In this document: one piece after another, positions 36,630 to 46,138 of the stretch
Numbering within the stretch: the stretch's first letter is position 1
Layout: each line of letters starts with the position of its first letter
Source: Streptococcus thermophilus
Lineage (GTDB): Bacteria; Bacillota; Bacilli; Lactobacillales; Streptococcaceae
Assembly: GCF_010120595.1 (NCBI RefSeq)
Contig: NZ_CP038020.1
Span: forward strand, 930,001-994,000
Reading direction: 5' to 3'
DNA: 64,000 nt
Translations under genes and position numbers: made by a program
The notes under the pieces: generated by a model
Seen by the model: the letters and a program-made list of their open reading frames with translations, nothing else
Databases searched by the model: none
Told to the model about the DNA's origin: nothing

Positions 36630-38937
36630 ACACAAGAAGACACGTAAACCAAAAGAAGAAGTGCTGCCAACAACTGTTAATACGCTTCTTTACCAAGGCC
36701 TTTTTCCTAATGGTCTCATGCAAGTCACCCCAGATTATTTTTCCCAGTCCTATCTTTTAGGGGATGTCAATTACCAAACGGTGGGACTTGAAGATAAGGG
36801 AGCGATTATGGAAACCTATTCAGACTTGATTAACAGTTTGGATGACAAGACCAATTTCCAACTCACTATTTTTAACCAAAGGGTCAACTTGGATAAATTT
36901 AGAAAGGGTGTCTTGTATCCTTTTCATGAGGATGGGTATGATACCTATCGTGAAGAACTCAATCGTATCATGGAGAATAACTTAGAAGCTGGTGAAAATA
37001 ACTTTTCAGCGGTTAAGCTCATTTCTTTTGGGAAGTCAGACCAAAATCCGAAACTCGCTTATCGTTCACTGTCTCAGATTGGAGAATACTTCAAGAGTGG
37101 TTTTTCTGAAATAGATGCGAACTTTACCCTCCTCAGTGGAGAAAGCCGTGTGAATCACTTAGCTGATATGTTGCGAGGGGAAAATCATTTGCCCTTTACT
37201 TATCAAGACCTGGTGCGTTCAGGACAAACAACCAAGCACTTTATTGCCCCAACCAGTTTATCTTTCAAACATAAGAATTATGTAGAGATTGACGATAAAC
37301 TGCTTCAGATTGTCTATGTTCGTGACTATGGGATGGAGTTGGGAGATAAGTTCTTACGAGAACTCATGCAGTCGGACTTGGAAGTGATGATTAGTCTTCA
37401 TGCCAAAGGATCAGCCAAGTCAGAAGCAATGACCAAACTCCGCACTAAGAAGACATTGATGGAATCTCAAAAAATTGGGGAACAACAAAAGATGGCACGT
37501 TCTGGAGTGTATCTTGAAAAGGTTAGTCAGGTCTTAGAAAGTAACATTGATGAAGCCGATGAGTTGATTAAAACCATGACACAAACAGGTGACAAGCTCT
37601 TTGACACCCTTTTTCTGATTGGAGTCTTTGCGGATAACGAAGACCAGTTGAAACACTCCCTTGATATTATCAAACAAGTGGCAGGTTCTAATGACCTTGT
37701 GATTGATAATCTGACCTATATGCAAGAAGCTGCCTTTAATAGCTTATTGCCATTTGGCAAGAACTACCTTAAGGGTGTGTCTCGGTCTCTTTTGACCTCA
37801 AACATTGCCGTGAACTCCCCTTGGACCTCTGTTGACCTACAAGATAAGGGAGGGAAATTTTATGGGATAAACCAGATTTCAAGTAATCTCATCACCATTG
37901 ACCGTGGGAAACTCAATACCCCATCAGGATTGATTCTAGGAACTTCAGGTGCAGGTAAGGGGATGGCAACTAAGCATGAAATCATCTCAACCAAGTTAAA
38001 AGAAGAAGAGAGTGATACCGAAATCATCATTGTAGACCCTGAAAATGAGTACAGTATCATTGGTCAAGCCTTTGGTGGGGAAAGTATTGACATTGCGCCT
38101 GACTCTACCACTTTCTTAAACGTTTTAGACTTATCCAATGACAATATGGATGAAGACCCTATTAAGGTCAAATCTGAATTTCTACTGTCTTGGATTGGGA
38201 AACTCTTAGACCGGAAAATAGACGGTCGAGAAAAGTCCCTAATTGACCGTGTAACACGACTAACTTATAAGCATTTTGCCACACCATCTCTCGTGGAATG
38301 GGTCTTTGTTCTCTCTAAACAGCCTGAACAAGAAGCCAAGGACTTAGCCCTTGATATGGAGCTTTATGTGGAAGGGTCACTCAATATTTTCTCACAACGA
38401 ACTAATATTAAAACGGATAGCCATTTCCTCATTTACAATGTCAAAAAGTTAGGGGATGAGTTGAAGCAGATTGCCCTCATGGTCATCTTTGACCAGATTT
38501 GGAATCGTGTGGTTAAAAACCAAAAACTTGGCAAGAAGACCTGGATTTACTTTGATGAAATGCAGCTTCTGTTGTTGGATAAGTACGCTTCTGATTTCTT
38601 CTTCAAATTATGGAGCCGTGTCCGTAAGTATGGCGCCATTCCAACAGGCATTACTCAAAACGTAGAAACCTTACTTCTTGATGCCAACGGCAGACGTATT
38701 ATCGCTAATAGCGAGTTCATGATACTTCTAAAACAAGCTAAAAGTGACAGAGAAGAGTTGGTTCATCTTTTGGGCCTATCTAAGGAGCTTGAGAAATATT
38801 TGGTTAACCCAGAAAAGGGAGCTGGATTGATTAAGGCAGGCTCAACGGTTGTTCCCTTTAGAAATATAATCCCACTTCAAACCCAACTCTTTGACATCAT
38901 GAGTACCGATCCAGAAAAGATGAGGGGTGAATCATGA
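36586..38937 (+). CDS. virB4: VirB4-type conjugation ATPase
   Basis: The 783-aa ATPase powers assembly and transport of the type IV secretion channel. Walker A is LILGTSGAGKGMATKHE (about residue 450) and Walker B is WIYFDEMQLLLLD (about residue 655). The N-terminal domain includes FNQRVNLDKFRKGVLYPF. Translation starts at GTG 36586 with AAAGGA upstream, inside the 3' end of the PrgI gene. Its stop overlaps the next start (ATGA). Confidence 0.95.
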   Translation: MKKTNRSMKPKTSSKHKKTRKPKEEVLPTTVNTLLYQGLFPNGLMQVTPDYFSQSYLLGDVNYQTVGLEDKGAIMETYSDLINSLDDKTNFQLTIFNQRVNLDKFRKGVLYPFHEDGYDTYREELNRIMENNLEAGENNFSAVKLISFGKSDQNPKLAYRSLSQIGEYFKSGFSEIDANFTLLSGESRVNHLADMLRGENHLPFTYQDLVRSGQTTKHFIAPTSLSFKHKNYVEIDDKLLQIVYVRDYGMELGDKFLRELMQSDLEVMISLHAKGSAKSEAMTKLRTKKTLMESQKIGEQQKMARSGVYLEKVSQVLESNIDEADELIKTMTQTGDKLFDTLFLIGVFADNEDQLKHSLDIIKQVAGSNDLVIDNLTYMQEAAFNSLLPFGKNYLKGVSRSLLTSNIAVNSPWTSVDLQDKGGKFYGINQISSNLITIDRGKLNTPSGLILGTSGAGKGMATKHEIISTKLKEEESDTEIIIVDPENEYSIIGQAFGGESIDIAPDSTTFLNVLDLSNDNMDEDPIKVKSEFLLSWIGKLLDRKIDGREKSLIDRVTRLTYKHFATPSLVEWVFVLSKQPEQEAKDLALDMELYVEGSLNIFSQRTNIKTDSHFLIYNVKKLGDELKQIALMVIFDQIWNRVVKNQKLGKKTWIYFDEMQLLLLDKYASDFFFKLWSRVRKYGAIPTGITQNVETLLLDANGRRIIANSEFMILLKQAKSDREELVHLLGLSKELEKYLVNPEKGAGLIKAGSTVVPFRNIIPLQTQLFDIMSTDPEKMRGES

Positions 38938-41626
38938 CAAGAGAGCAACAGAAGGTCAAGGTTGCCCGTAAAACCTTTCAGAGTAGTTTAAAGGCCAGCC
39001 GTATCCATTATCGCAGGGAGAAGAAGGGGTTAAAACGCTCACTTCCTAAGCGACGCTTTATCATGCGCCGAGCTGAGAAAGCTGAAACAAGGGAACAACG
39101 TCAGGCTCTGAAGCAAACCTATCAGGAGGAGAAGGACCTAGCAACAGATACCTTTAAGGAAGCGATTGCCTATGTGTCTCCCAGATGGCTAAAAAGTAAG
39201 GAAATTAAGAAGTATCGGCTTCCTCAAGCCAGACAGCGCCTAGCAGTTGCAAGAAAACACTTGGCAGAGGTCAAGATGGCCGAAAAAGAGGCGAAATCAG
39301 CGAAACGTGACGTGAAACAACTGAAAAAAGCACATCAGTTTAAGACCCCTCGACCAAGGTCAAACGAGGGTTACGCTATGTCGCTTCAGAATCACTTGAT
39401 GTAGTCGCTCAAGATGATGACTTAGAGGGAATCAGAACCCTAAAAGAGTCTGTGATTAAAGGAAGTCGCTATGGGAGATTTACTTATCAGTCAGGGAAAC
39501 TCCTTGTCAAAAGTGGGCAGACTGGTCTTCGGTTTACTAAGACGAAAGCCGCTCACAGTAGGGAGCGGTATCAGAACTTTAAAAAGGGGAAAGGGTTCAC
39601 CCGTCAGAAGCCCTTAAAGCCCAAAAGGAGATACCACACCTTTCTCAAACAAGCCAGAAGGCACAGTGTGTCAGGAATCAGAGGGGTTATTCAAGCGATT
39701 AAGAATAGCCTGACCTTCTTTTCATCGATTGCCCTTAATCCTATGACTTGGGTCGTGTCAGGCCTCTTGTTTTTCTTGCTTTTGATGATGAGTTTTGTTA
39801 TAGGAATTTCAGGAACGACACTCATTCAACAGGATGAGAGTGAACTGACAAAAGCCTATACGCACATGACGTGGGAAGATGCGGAAAACACCCGAACCAA
39901 TCCCCTTGGCATTACCTACTACACCAAGATTGATGACGTCATGGGTTTTATGAATCTCAAGTATCAAGATTATGATTTAGATGAGGTCATGGAAGAAGGG
40001 GATAAAACTTATCAAGCCTATCTCAGTCAGCTTTGGCAGGACTTAAACGGTGGGGATTCTTTAAAATCCATGCTTGAGTTGACCAAGGAGCCTGCCTATA
40101 AGCTTTCTGATGAGGATAGAGAAGACTTAAAGGAATTAAGTGAGGAAGGCGCCTACCTTGCCCTCCAAGAATTGGATAATCCTTTCCAAAATCAGACTGA
40201 AGATGACGCGCTTACCATGACAGTTCGTTATGGTTATGAGGTGATTGATGACAAGCCAACGCTTCATCATCATATCATTCTAGAAGCTAAAGAAAATCAA
40301 GTGATTGTGGCTCCCATGGATGGTAAGGTTTCCCTAGATGGCGATAACATTATCATCACGTCAGGTAGGGGACTGAATAAAGCTCAGCTGACCCTATTTA
40401 ATAGTCACAGTGGTCGAGTGATAGACGGTCAGAAAGTCCAAGCAGGGGAAGTGATTGGTCAAACCAAGGATGGATCTGGTCTTAAAGTGACCTATCAAAA
40501 GGTTGACGATAATTCAGAGAAACTGGTTTACGTCAATCCAGCCTTTTACTTTCCTAAAGTCATTCAACTCCAAACGACCATTCTACCTACCATTGGTCAA
40601 TTTGGAGGCGATGAGTTTGCGAGAGCCAAAGCTATCTATGAGTATTTGAAAAGCCAGGGAGCAACCAATCAAGCCATTGCGGCTATTTTAGGAAACTGGT
40701 CAGTAGAATCATCAATTAATCCTAAACGGGCAGAAGGTGATTACTTATCACCTCCTGTTGGGGCAACGGATGGTTCTTGGGACGATGAGGGCTGGTTGTC
40801 TCTAAATGGTCCAGCTATCTATAATGGCAGGTACCCGAATATTCTAAGACGTGGCTTAGGCTTAGGGCAATGGACAGATACAGCAGATGGGTCACGCAGA
40901 CATACCTTATTATTAGAGTATGCCAACCGAAAAAAGCAGAAGTGGTATGATTTAGGCTTACAACTGGATTTTATGCTCAATGGGGACAATCCTTACTATA
41001 CCAACTGGTTAAAAGATTTCTTCAAAAACTCAGGAAGCCCAGCTAGTCTTGCCCAAGTCTTTCTCATTTATTGGGAAGGAAATAGTGGTGATAAGCTCTT
41101 AGAACGTCAAACCAGAGCCACCGAGTGGTATTACCAAATTGAGAAAGGCTTTAGCCAACCCAATGGTGGAACCGCCCAAAGTGATCCAAAAGCACTTGAG
41201 GCTGTTCGAGGAGACCTTTATGACAATTCCGTTCCAGGTGGTGGTGATGGTATGGGCTATGCCTATGGGCAATGCACGTGGGGAGTGGCCGCCCGTATCA
41301 ACCAATTGGGCTTGAAACTCAAAGGCCGAAGCGGTGAAAAAATCCCAATCATCAGTACCATGGGGAATGGTCAAGATTGGGTGGCAACAGCAGCACGTCT
41401 TGGTGGTGAAACAGGTAAGCTACCAAAAGCAGGAGCGATTATTTCCTTTGCGGGAGGAGGTCATGGATCGCCAACAGAATACGGTCATGTCGCCTTTGTC
41501 GAGAAAGTTTACCCAGATGGATTTTTCCTTATCTCAGAAACCAACTATAATGGCAATCCTAACTATACCTTCCGTAAGTTATCAGGAGTCGATGGTACGA
41601 TTAGTTTTGCCTATACGACGAAATAG
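38934..41626 (+). pseudogene. VirB1-like conjugation peptidoglycan hydrolase, split by a frameshift
   Basis: The first frame (38934-39404) encodes a Lys/Arg-rich cytoplasmic region. The second (from about 39350 to 41626) continues it, rejoining as VKRGLRYVASESLDVVAQ. The shift lies near 39350. The second part has a membrane anchor (SLTFFSSIALNPMTWVVSGL), a M23-like patch (VAPMDGKVSLDGD), a phage-tail-lysozyme-type muramidase domain (IAAILGNWSVESSINPKRAE, LGLGQWTD) and a C-terminal CHAP domain with Cys in YGQCTWGVAAR and His in YGHVAFVEK. The protein would open the cell wall for conjugation. The 39452 start lacks a clear RBS. Confidence 0.82.
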
Positions 41627-41631
41627 AAAAT

Positions 41632-41666
41632 AATATGCTAACAAATCATCAGGTTGTTAGCATATT
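41632..41666 (+). terminator. Hairpin after the T4SS genes sharing the AbiE operator motif
   Basis: AATATGCTAACAA (41632-41644) pairs with TTGTTAGCATATT (41654-41666), followed by GTTTTATTTG. It can end the conjugation transcript. Its arms contain the same ATATGCTAACA found in the abiE operator 50 nt downstream. Confidence 0.75.
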
Positions 41667-41689
41667 GTTTTATTTGTGGTTGATTTTTT

Positions 41690-41736
41690 CTAAATAATAT
41701 GCTAACATTGTAGTGAAATGTTAGCATATTATTTAG
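41690..41736. promoter_or_regulatory. abiE operator: 20-bp perfect inverted repeat
   Basis: The arms 41690-41709 and 41717-41736 are exact inverse complements around a 7-nt spacer, each containing ATATGCTAACA. The right arm runs into the abiEi RBS (AGGAGG at 41735-41740). AbiEi antitoxins are known to repress their own operon by binding such inverted repeats. Confidence 0.85.
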
Positions 41737-41747
41737 GAGGTGGTAAT

Positions 41748-42341
41748 GTGGATTTGTTAGAGAAACCTGTCTATAATTACATAAAAAAAAATCATGGAGT
41801 TATAACTTTTCGTGATATAGAAGAGCTTAACTTTTCTTACCAACAACTGAATCAATTGGTCTCAAAAGGTAAAGTGGAATCAATTGAAAGAGGGATTTAT
41901 CATCTACCTGATACCTATATTGATGATTTCTTTAGTTTACAGTATCGTTTTCCAAAAGGAATTTATTCCTTAGAAACAGCACTATGGTTACATGGCCTTT
42001 CCCTCACTGTTCCATTTGAACCTGTGATGACTTTTCCTTTTGGGACGAACACGAGGCTAATGAAAGAAGCTGGTGTTAAGCCGATTGTTGCTAGAAATCA
42101 TCATGAAATCGGTATTATAAAACTAGAGCGACAGGCTGGACAGTTTATCTCAGTATATGATATGGAACGAACTTTGGTAGAGTGTTTGAGAACAGCCTAT
42201 CATGTTGATGTTCAAGTCATTGCTCCAGCGTTTCAAACTTACTTTAAAAAAGGAGCTGTGAATTATGCCAAGTTGTACCACTATGCACAACTATTTAAAG
42301 TCACTGAAAAGCTACAATCTTATGTGGAGGTCTTGTCGTGA
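41748..42341 (+). CDS. abiEi: AbiEi antitoxin/autorepressor (type IV TA, abortive infection)
   Basis: The 197-aa protein counteracts the AbiEii toxin and represses the operon. The N-terminal winged helix is visible (GVITFRDIEELNFSYQQLNQ, LVSKGKVESIERGIYHLPDT). The C-terminal domain contains VYDMERTLVECLRT. I choose GTG 41748, 7 nt after AGGAGG, over the ATG 41718 that lies inside the operator. Its stop overlaps the toxin start by 4 nt. The gene appears intact. Confidence 0.88.
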   Translation: MDLLEKPVYNYIKKNHGVITFRDIEELNFSYQQLNQLVSKGKVESIERGIYHLPDTYIDDFFSLQYRFPKGIYSLETALWLHGLSLTVPFEPVMTFPFGTNTRLMKEAGVKPIVARNHHEIGIIKLERQAGQFISVYDMERTLVECLRTAYHVDVQVIAPAFQTYFKKGAVNYAKLYHYAQLFKVTEKLQSYVEVLS

Positions 42342-43192
42342 AATTTTCAAATACCAATAGCTTCAAAGCGAAGATTAAGAATATCGCAAGAGAAAAAGGG
42401 ATACCTGCTCAACAAGTTCAGCAGAACTATTTGATTGAAAAAATCTTAAGACTCATCTCTGAGAGTCGGTATAAAGATTCTTTCATTGTGAAAGGTGGAT
42501 TCCTTATCGGACAGATGATTGGCTTAGATAAACGAACAACAATGGATTTAGATGTTACTTTGAAAGGTCAACCTCTTAGCGAGGAAAATATTCAAACAAT
42601 CTTCAAAGAAATTGTAAGTCAACCTTCCGAAGGTTTTCAATTTGAAGTTGATATGTTAGAGCCAATTCGACAAGATGATGAATATGGGGGCTTTACCCTC
42701 AAACTCAAGGCGACATTCGATACCCTACGTGAAGTTGTCTTTATTGATATAACAACAGGTGATCGGATAACGCCACGAGAAATTACTTATCAATTGCAGT
42801 CTGTTTTTTCAGAGAATAAACTAGAAGTTTGGACTTATAATTTAGAAACTGTTCTTGCTTAAAAAATAGAAACGATTATTCGTCGAGGAGCTGCTTCAAC
42901 TAGACCACGTGATCGCTATGACCTCTTCACATTATATCACCTTCGAAAAGATGAGATTGATATCCCAATATTGAAAACTGCTCTAAACAATACTGCTAAG
43001 AAAAGAGAAAGCTTAGATGTTTTGACAAATTGGGAAAGTCAACTAGAGGAAATCCGCAGCTCTGATTACCAGAAACAGCTTTGGTCTCGCTATCAAAAAT
43101 CATTTAGGTATGCCAGTGAAATTAGTTTTGAGGAGTCGATAGAAGTGGTGGCAATTATTTTAAATCAATTAGGAGTTAGTAGTGTATGCTGA
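42338..43192 (+). pseudogene. abiEii: AbiEii nucleotidyltransferase toxin, truncated by a nonsense codon
   Basis: The frame is open from 42338 to 43192 except for one TAA at 42860-42862, where the conserved sequence would read VLAEKIETI. Before the stop are motif I (IVKGGFLIGQ) and the metal-binding motif II (TTMDLDVTL). After it are motifs III/IV (RRGAASTRPRDRYDLF) needed for nucleotidyl transfer. The 174-aa truncated product therefore lacks key residues and should be inactive. A single G-to-T change (GAA to TAA) would explain the loss. Confidence 0.88.
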
Positions 43193-43395
43193 CAGGAACT
43201 TTGAAGATGATGGGTTATGAATTTTTCTTTACATTTGATAAAGAAAAGTTATCCTTGATTCCTAAAGAAGAGAAAGATTCGATTAAGTATTCTTGGTTTT
43301 ATAAAAAATTGGAAACTGGGGGATATGCTTGGCCTGGAGATCCTAAATTTGTAGAAGAAGACTTTCTTTATGGACGTACAAATGAAACAAATTAG
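43186..43395 (+). CDS. Unrecognised 69-aa protein coupled to abiEii
   Basis: The ATG at 43186 overlaps the abiEii stop, so translation would normally be coupled to the toxin gene. The protein is soluble and rich in aromatic and charged residues (YEFFFTFDKEKLSLIPKEE, KLETGGYAWPGDPKFVEEDF). No family is recognised. It may be a third AbiE-locus component or an unrelated ICE gene. Confidence 0.55.
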   Translation: MLTGTLKMMGYEFFFTFDKEKLSLIPKEEKDSIKYSWFYKKLETGGYAWPGDPKFVEEDFLYGRTNETN

Positions 43396-43403
43396 GAAAT
43401 TTC

Positions 43404-43436
43404 CCGTATGACACACGGGGTCGGGTCTTACCCGAG
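43404..43436. other. Twin hairpins before the mobilisation genes; candidate oriT region
   Basis: CCCG with CGGG (about 43404-43421) and CGGGT with ACCCG (about 43424-43436) form two adjacent small hairpins in the 65-nt gap ahead of the MobC-type genes. Origins of transfer often lie just upstream of relaxosome genes. No nic consensus was recognised, so this is a weak call. Confidence 0.3.
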
Positions 43437-43460
43437 AAAGGATGAAAGAGAGGGAAAGAG

Positions 43461-43820
43461 ATGTCTGAACAGTACCGTGACATTCGAAAAGAAGTAAATC
43501 TAAACGCTGATGAGCTAAAACAGATTGAAAAAATGATGGAGGTTGATAGTTATCGTCACTTTTCACCATTTGTGAGAGACAAAATTTTGATGACTGATGA
43601 TAAACAGTTAGCTGCCAAAGAATGGTTCTCTCTTTGGCAATCTCAAAAGTTTGAGCAGATTAGTCGAGATGTGCATGAGGTTTTGATTATCGCAAGAGAG
43701 AATCACCAAGTGACTCAAGAACACGTGTCAATCTTATTGACCTGTGTTCAAGAATTGATTGCGGAAGTCAATCAAGCCCAGCTACTCAGTCGTGAGTTTC
43801 GTGAAAAATACATGAGATAG
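43461..43820 (+). CDS. Mobilisation accessory protein (relaxosome)
   Basis: The 119-aa helical protein begins MSEQYRDIRKEVNLNADELK. Its N-terminus resembles a ribbon-helix-helix relaxosome protein (EVNLNADELKQIEKMMEVDS, HFSPFVRDKIL) and the remainder is helical. It lies directly before a MobC-type gene and the relaxase, and probably helps bind oriT. Confidence 0.7.
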   Translation: MSEQYRDIRKEVNLNADELKQIEKMMEVDSYRHFSPFVRDKILMTDDKQLAAKEWFSLWQSQKFEQISRDVHEVLIIARENHQVTQEHVSILLTCVQELIAEVNQAQLLSREFREKYMR

Positions 43821-43829
43821 GAGGTCGCT

Positions 43830-44195
43830 ATGGTTTATCGTTATCGTACCAATCTCAAAAAAGTATTTCTAACAGATTCAGAGTTACATAAATTGAATGA
43901 ACGAATTGCTAGGAGCGATTGTCAAAATTTCTCAGTCTATGCCAGAAAAGTTTTGCTTAATCCAAACATGTCATTTATAACAATTAACACGGATATCTAT
44001 GACCAGTTGGTTTTTGAATTGAGGCGGATTGGAAATAACATCAATCAAATTGCGCGTGCTATTAACCAAAGCCATCTGATTTCTCAGAACCAGTTACAAG
44101 AATTGAGTAAAGGAGTCGGAGAGTTAATTAAGGAAGTGGATAGAGAATTTCAAGTGGAAGTGAAAAGACTGAAGGAGTTTCATGGTAGTCACTAA
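43830..44195 (+). CDS. mobC: MobC-family relaxosome protein
   Basis: The 121-aa protein has an N-terminal DNA-binding segment (TNLKKVFLTDSELHKLNERI, CQNFSVYARKVLL) and the MobC signature ELRRIGNNINQIARAINQ. MobC helps unwind oriT for the relaxase. The RBS is AGGAGG, and the gene overlaps the relaxase start by 14 nt. Confidence 0.88.
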   Translation: MVYRYRTNLKKVFLTDSELHKLNERIARSDCQNFSVYARKVLLNPNMSFITINTDIYDQLVFELRRIGNNINQIARAINQSHLISQNQLQELSKGVGELIKEVDREFQVEVKRLKEFHGSH

Positions 44196-46047
44196 GCATT
44201 TTGCGACACATGGTAAAAAATATCGTAGGAGTCTGATCAAGTATATCCTCAATCCTGATAAAACGGACAATTTGAAATTGGTATCTGATTTTGGCATGAG
44301 CAATTACTTAGACTTTCCTAGCTATGAAGAAATGGTAGAAATGTACAATATCAACTTTACCAATAATGATAAGCTGTACGAATCAAGAAATGACCGACAA
44401 GAAAAACACCAGCAAACTATTCATGCTCATCACCTCATTCAATCATTTTCTCCTGAAGATAATCTGACACCTGAGGAAATCAACCATATCGGTTATGAGA
44501 CCATAATGGAATTAACAGGCGGACGTTTTCGTTTCATCGTAGCAACTCATACAGACAAAAATCATACCCATAATCACATCCTAATCAATGCTATAGATCG
44601 TAATTAAGATAAAAAGTTGATATGGAATTATGCCTTGGAACGAAACCTTCGTATGATTTCAGACCGCATTTCTAAAATGGCTGGGGCAAAAATTATTGAA
44701 AAGCGTTACTCCTACCGTGACTATCAAAAATATAGGCAGTCTAGTCATAAATTTGAATTGAAGCAACGTCTTTATTTTTTGATACAACAGTCAAAGTCCT
44801 TTGATGATTTTTTGGAAAAAGCAGAGCAATTACATGTTCATATTGATTTTAGTCAGAAGCATAGCCGCTTTATGATGACGGATAGAGCAATGACAAAACC
44901 AATTCGAGGACGTCAACTCAGCAAACGAAATCTATATGATAAAGATTTTTTTAGAACGCATTTTGTCAAGCAAGAGATTGAAAGCCGATTAGAATTTCTG
45001 TTGAATCGTGTTAATTCATTAGAGGAGCTACTATTAAAAGCAAAAGAATTGAATCTAACCATTGACTTAAAACAAAAAAATGTGACCTTTACTCTTGAAG
45101 AAAATGGGAAACCGATAAGTCTGAGTCATAAAAAAATAAGTGACAAGAAATTATATGATGTCAATTTTTTTCAAGATTATTTTAAAAATAAGGAAGTTGG
45201 TGTTTCATATGGATTAGAAAATCTACAGAAACAGTACCATGCTTTTCAAGAAGAACGAGATAAGGAGAAGGTATCCACTGAAGAGAGTGAGGAAGCCTTC
45301 AAGAAATACAAGGGGCAACGAGATGCCATCCATGAGTTTGAAGTTGAACTTGTGGAACATCAAATTGAGAGGTTAGTTGATGAGGGCATTTATATCAAGG
45401 TGTCTTTTGGTATTAAGCAGAGTGGTCTTATTTTCATTCCCAACTATCAATTGGATATTATGGAAGAAGAAAATCATAAAAAATATAAAGTCTATATCCG
45501 TGAGACAACCTCATACTTTATCTATAACAAAGAAAATTCTGAGATGAACCGTTACATAAAAGGACGGACCTTAATTAGACAGCTAACTAATGATAGTCGG
45601 ATGATACCATATAGACGACCAACAGTTGAGAGTCTACAAGAAAAGATTTCTGAGATTAACCTCTTGGTTGAATTAACTGAAACTGATAAGAAATACCAAG
45701 ACATTAAAGACGAACTGGTTGCAGAAATAGCAGAGCTAGATATAAAACTGACTCAAACAAACGAAAAAATCACCACCTTAAACAAGATGGCGGAAGTATT
45801 TATCAATCTGAAGGGTGCCGAACTGAGCAGTCAAAAACTAGCAAGGTATGATTTTTCAAAACTAAATTTAACCGAATCAATTTCATTAGAACAGGTAAAT
45901 GAGAAAATAGGAGTATTACAAGAGAAATTAGATCGTTATCTTGATGAGTATGAATCATTAGTTAGAAGATTGGAAACATTTGCGAAAATTTTTAATAACA
46001 ACAAGAATATGTACCAAAAATTTCAAGAAAATGTCTCTGTTGAATAA
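44182..46047 (+). pseudogene. MobA-type relaxase (MOB-P like) with an in-frame stop
   Basis: The reading frame is open from 44182 to 46047 apart from a TAA at 44605-44607, right after the metal-binding His motif (HTDKNHTHNHILINAIDRN). The N-terminal 141 residues keep catalytic motifs I and III, but the remaining 476 residues, including IWNYALERNLRMISDRISKM and long coiled-coil segments, would not be made. The relaxase nicks oriT and leads DNA transfer, so the ICE should not conjugate on its own unless the stop is read through or complemented. Confidence 0.88.
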
Positions 46048-46105
46048 ACAATTTTGTTAATCAATCAGTGAGATATTCTGTGACGTTTGCAATTATTGTC
46101 GATTC

Positions 46106-46134
46106 TAAAATAGAATGGTACTTTATCTGCCATG
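46106..46134 (+). repeat. Left copy of 29-bp imperfect repeat flanking the lantibiotic cargo
   Basis: The sequence begins TAAAATAGAATGG and ends TATCTGCCATG. The copy at 53979-54007 differs at three positions. Both contain a short hairpin (ATAGA.. with ..TTTAT or CTCTAT). Confidence 0.75.
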
Positions 46135-46138
46135 GCTA

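Noticed and set aside
39323-39404. Programmed -1 frameshift joining the two parts of the conjugation hydrolase
   Set aside because: An A-rich run near 39323 is not in the correct phase for a slippery heptamer, and the -1 frame has a stop (TAA) shortly after it. The needed shift lies nearer 39350, where no slippery site is seen, so a mutation is more likely.
41718-41747. Upstream ATG start for AbiEi at 41718
   Set aside because: It lies within the operator palindrome and upstream of the RBS; GTG 41748 is correctly spaced after AGGAGG.
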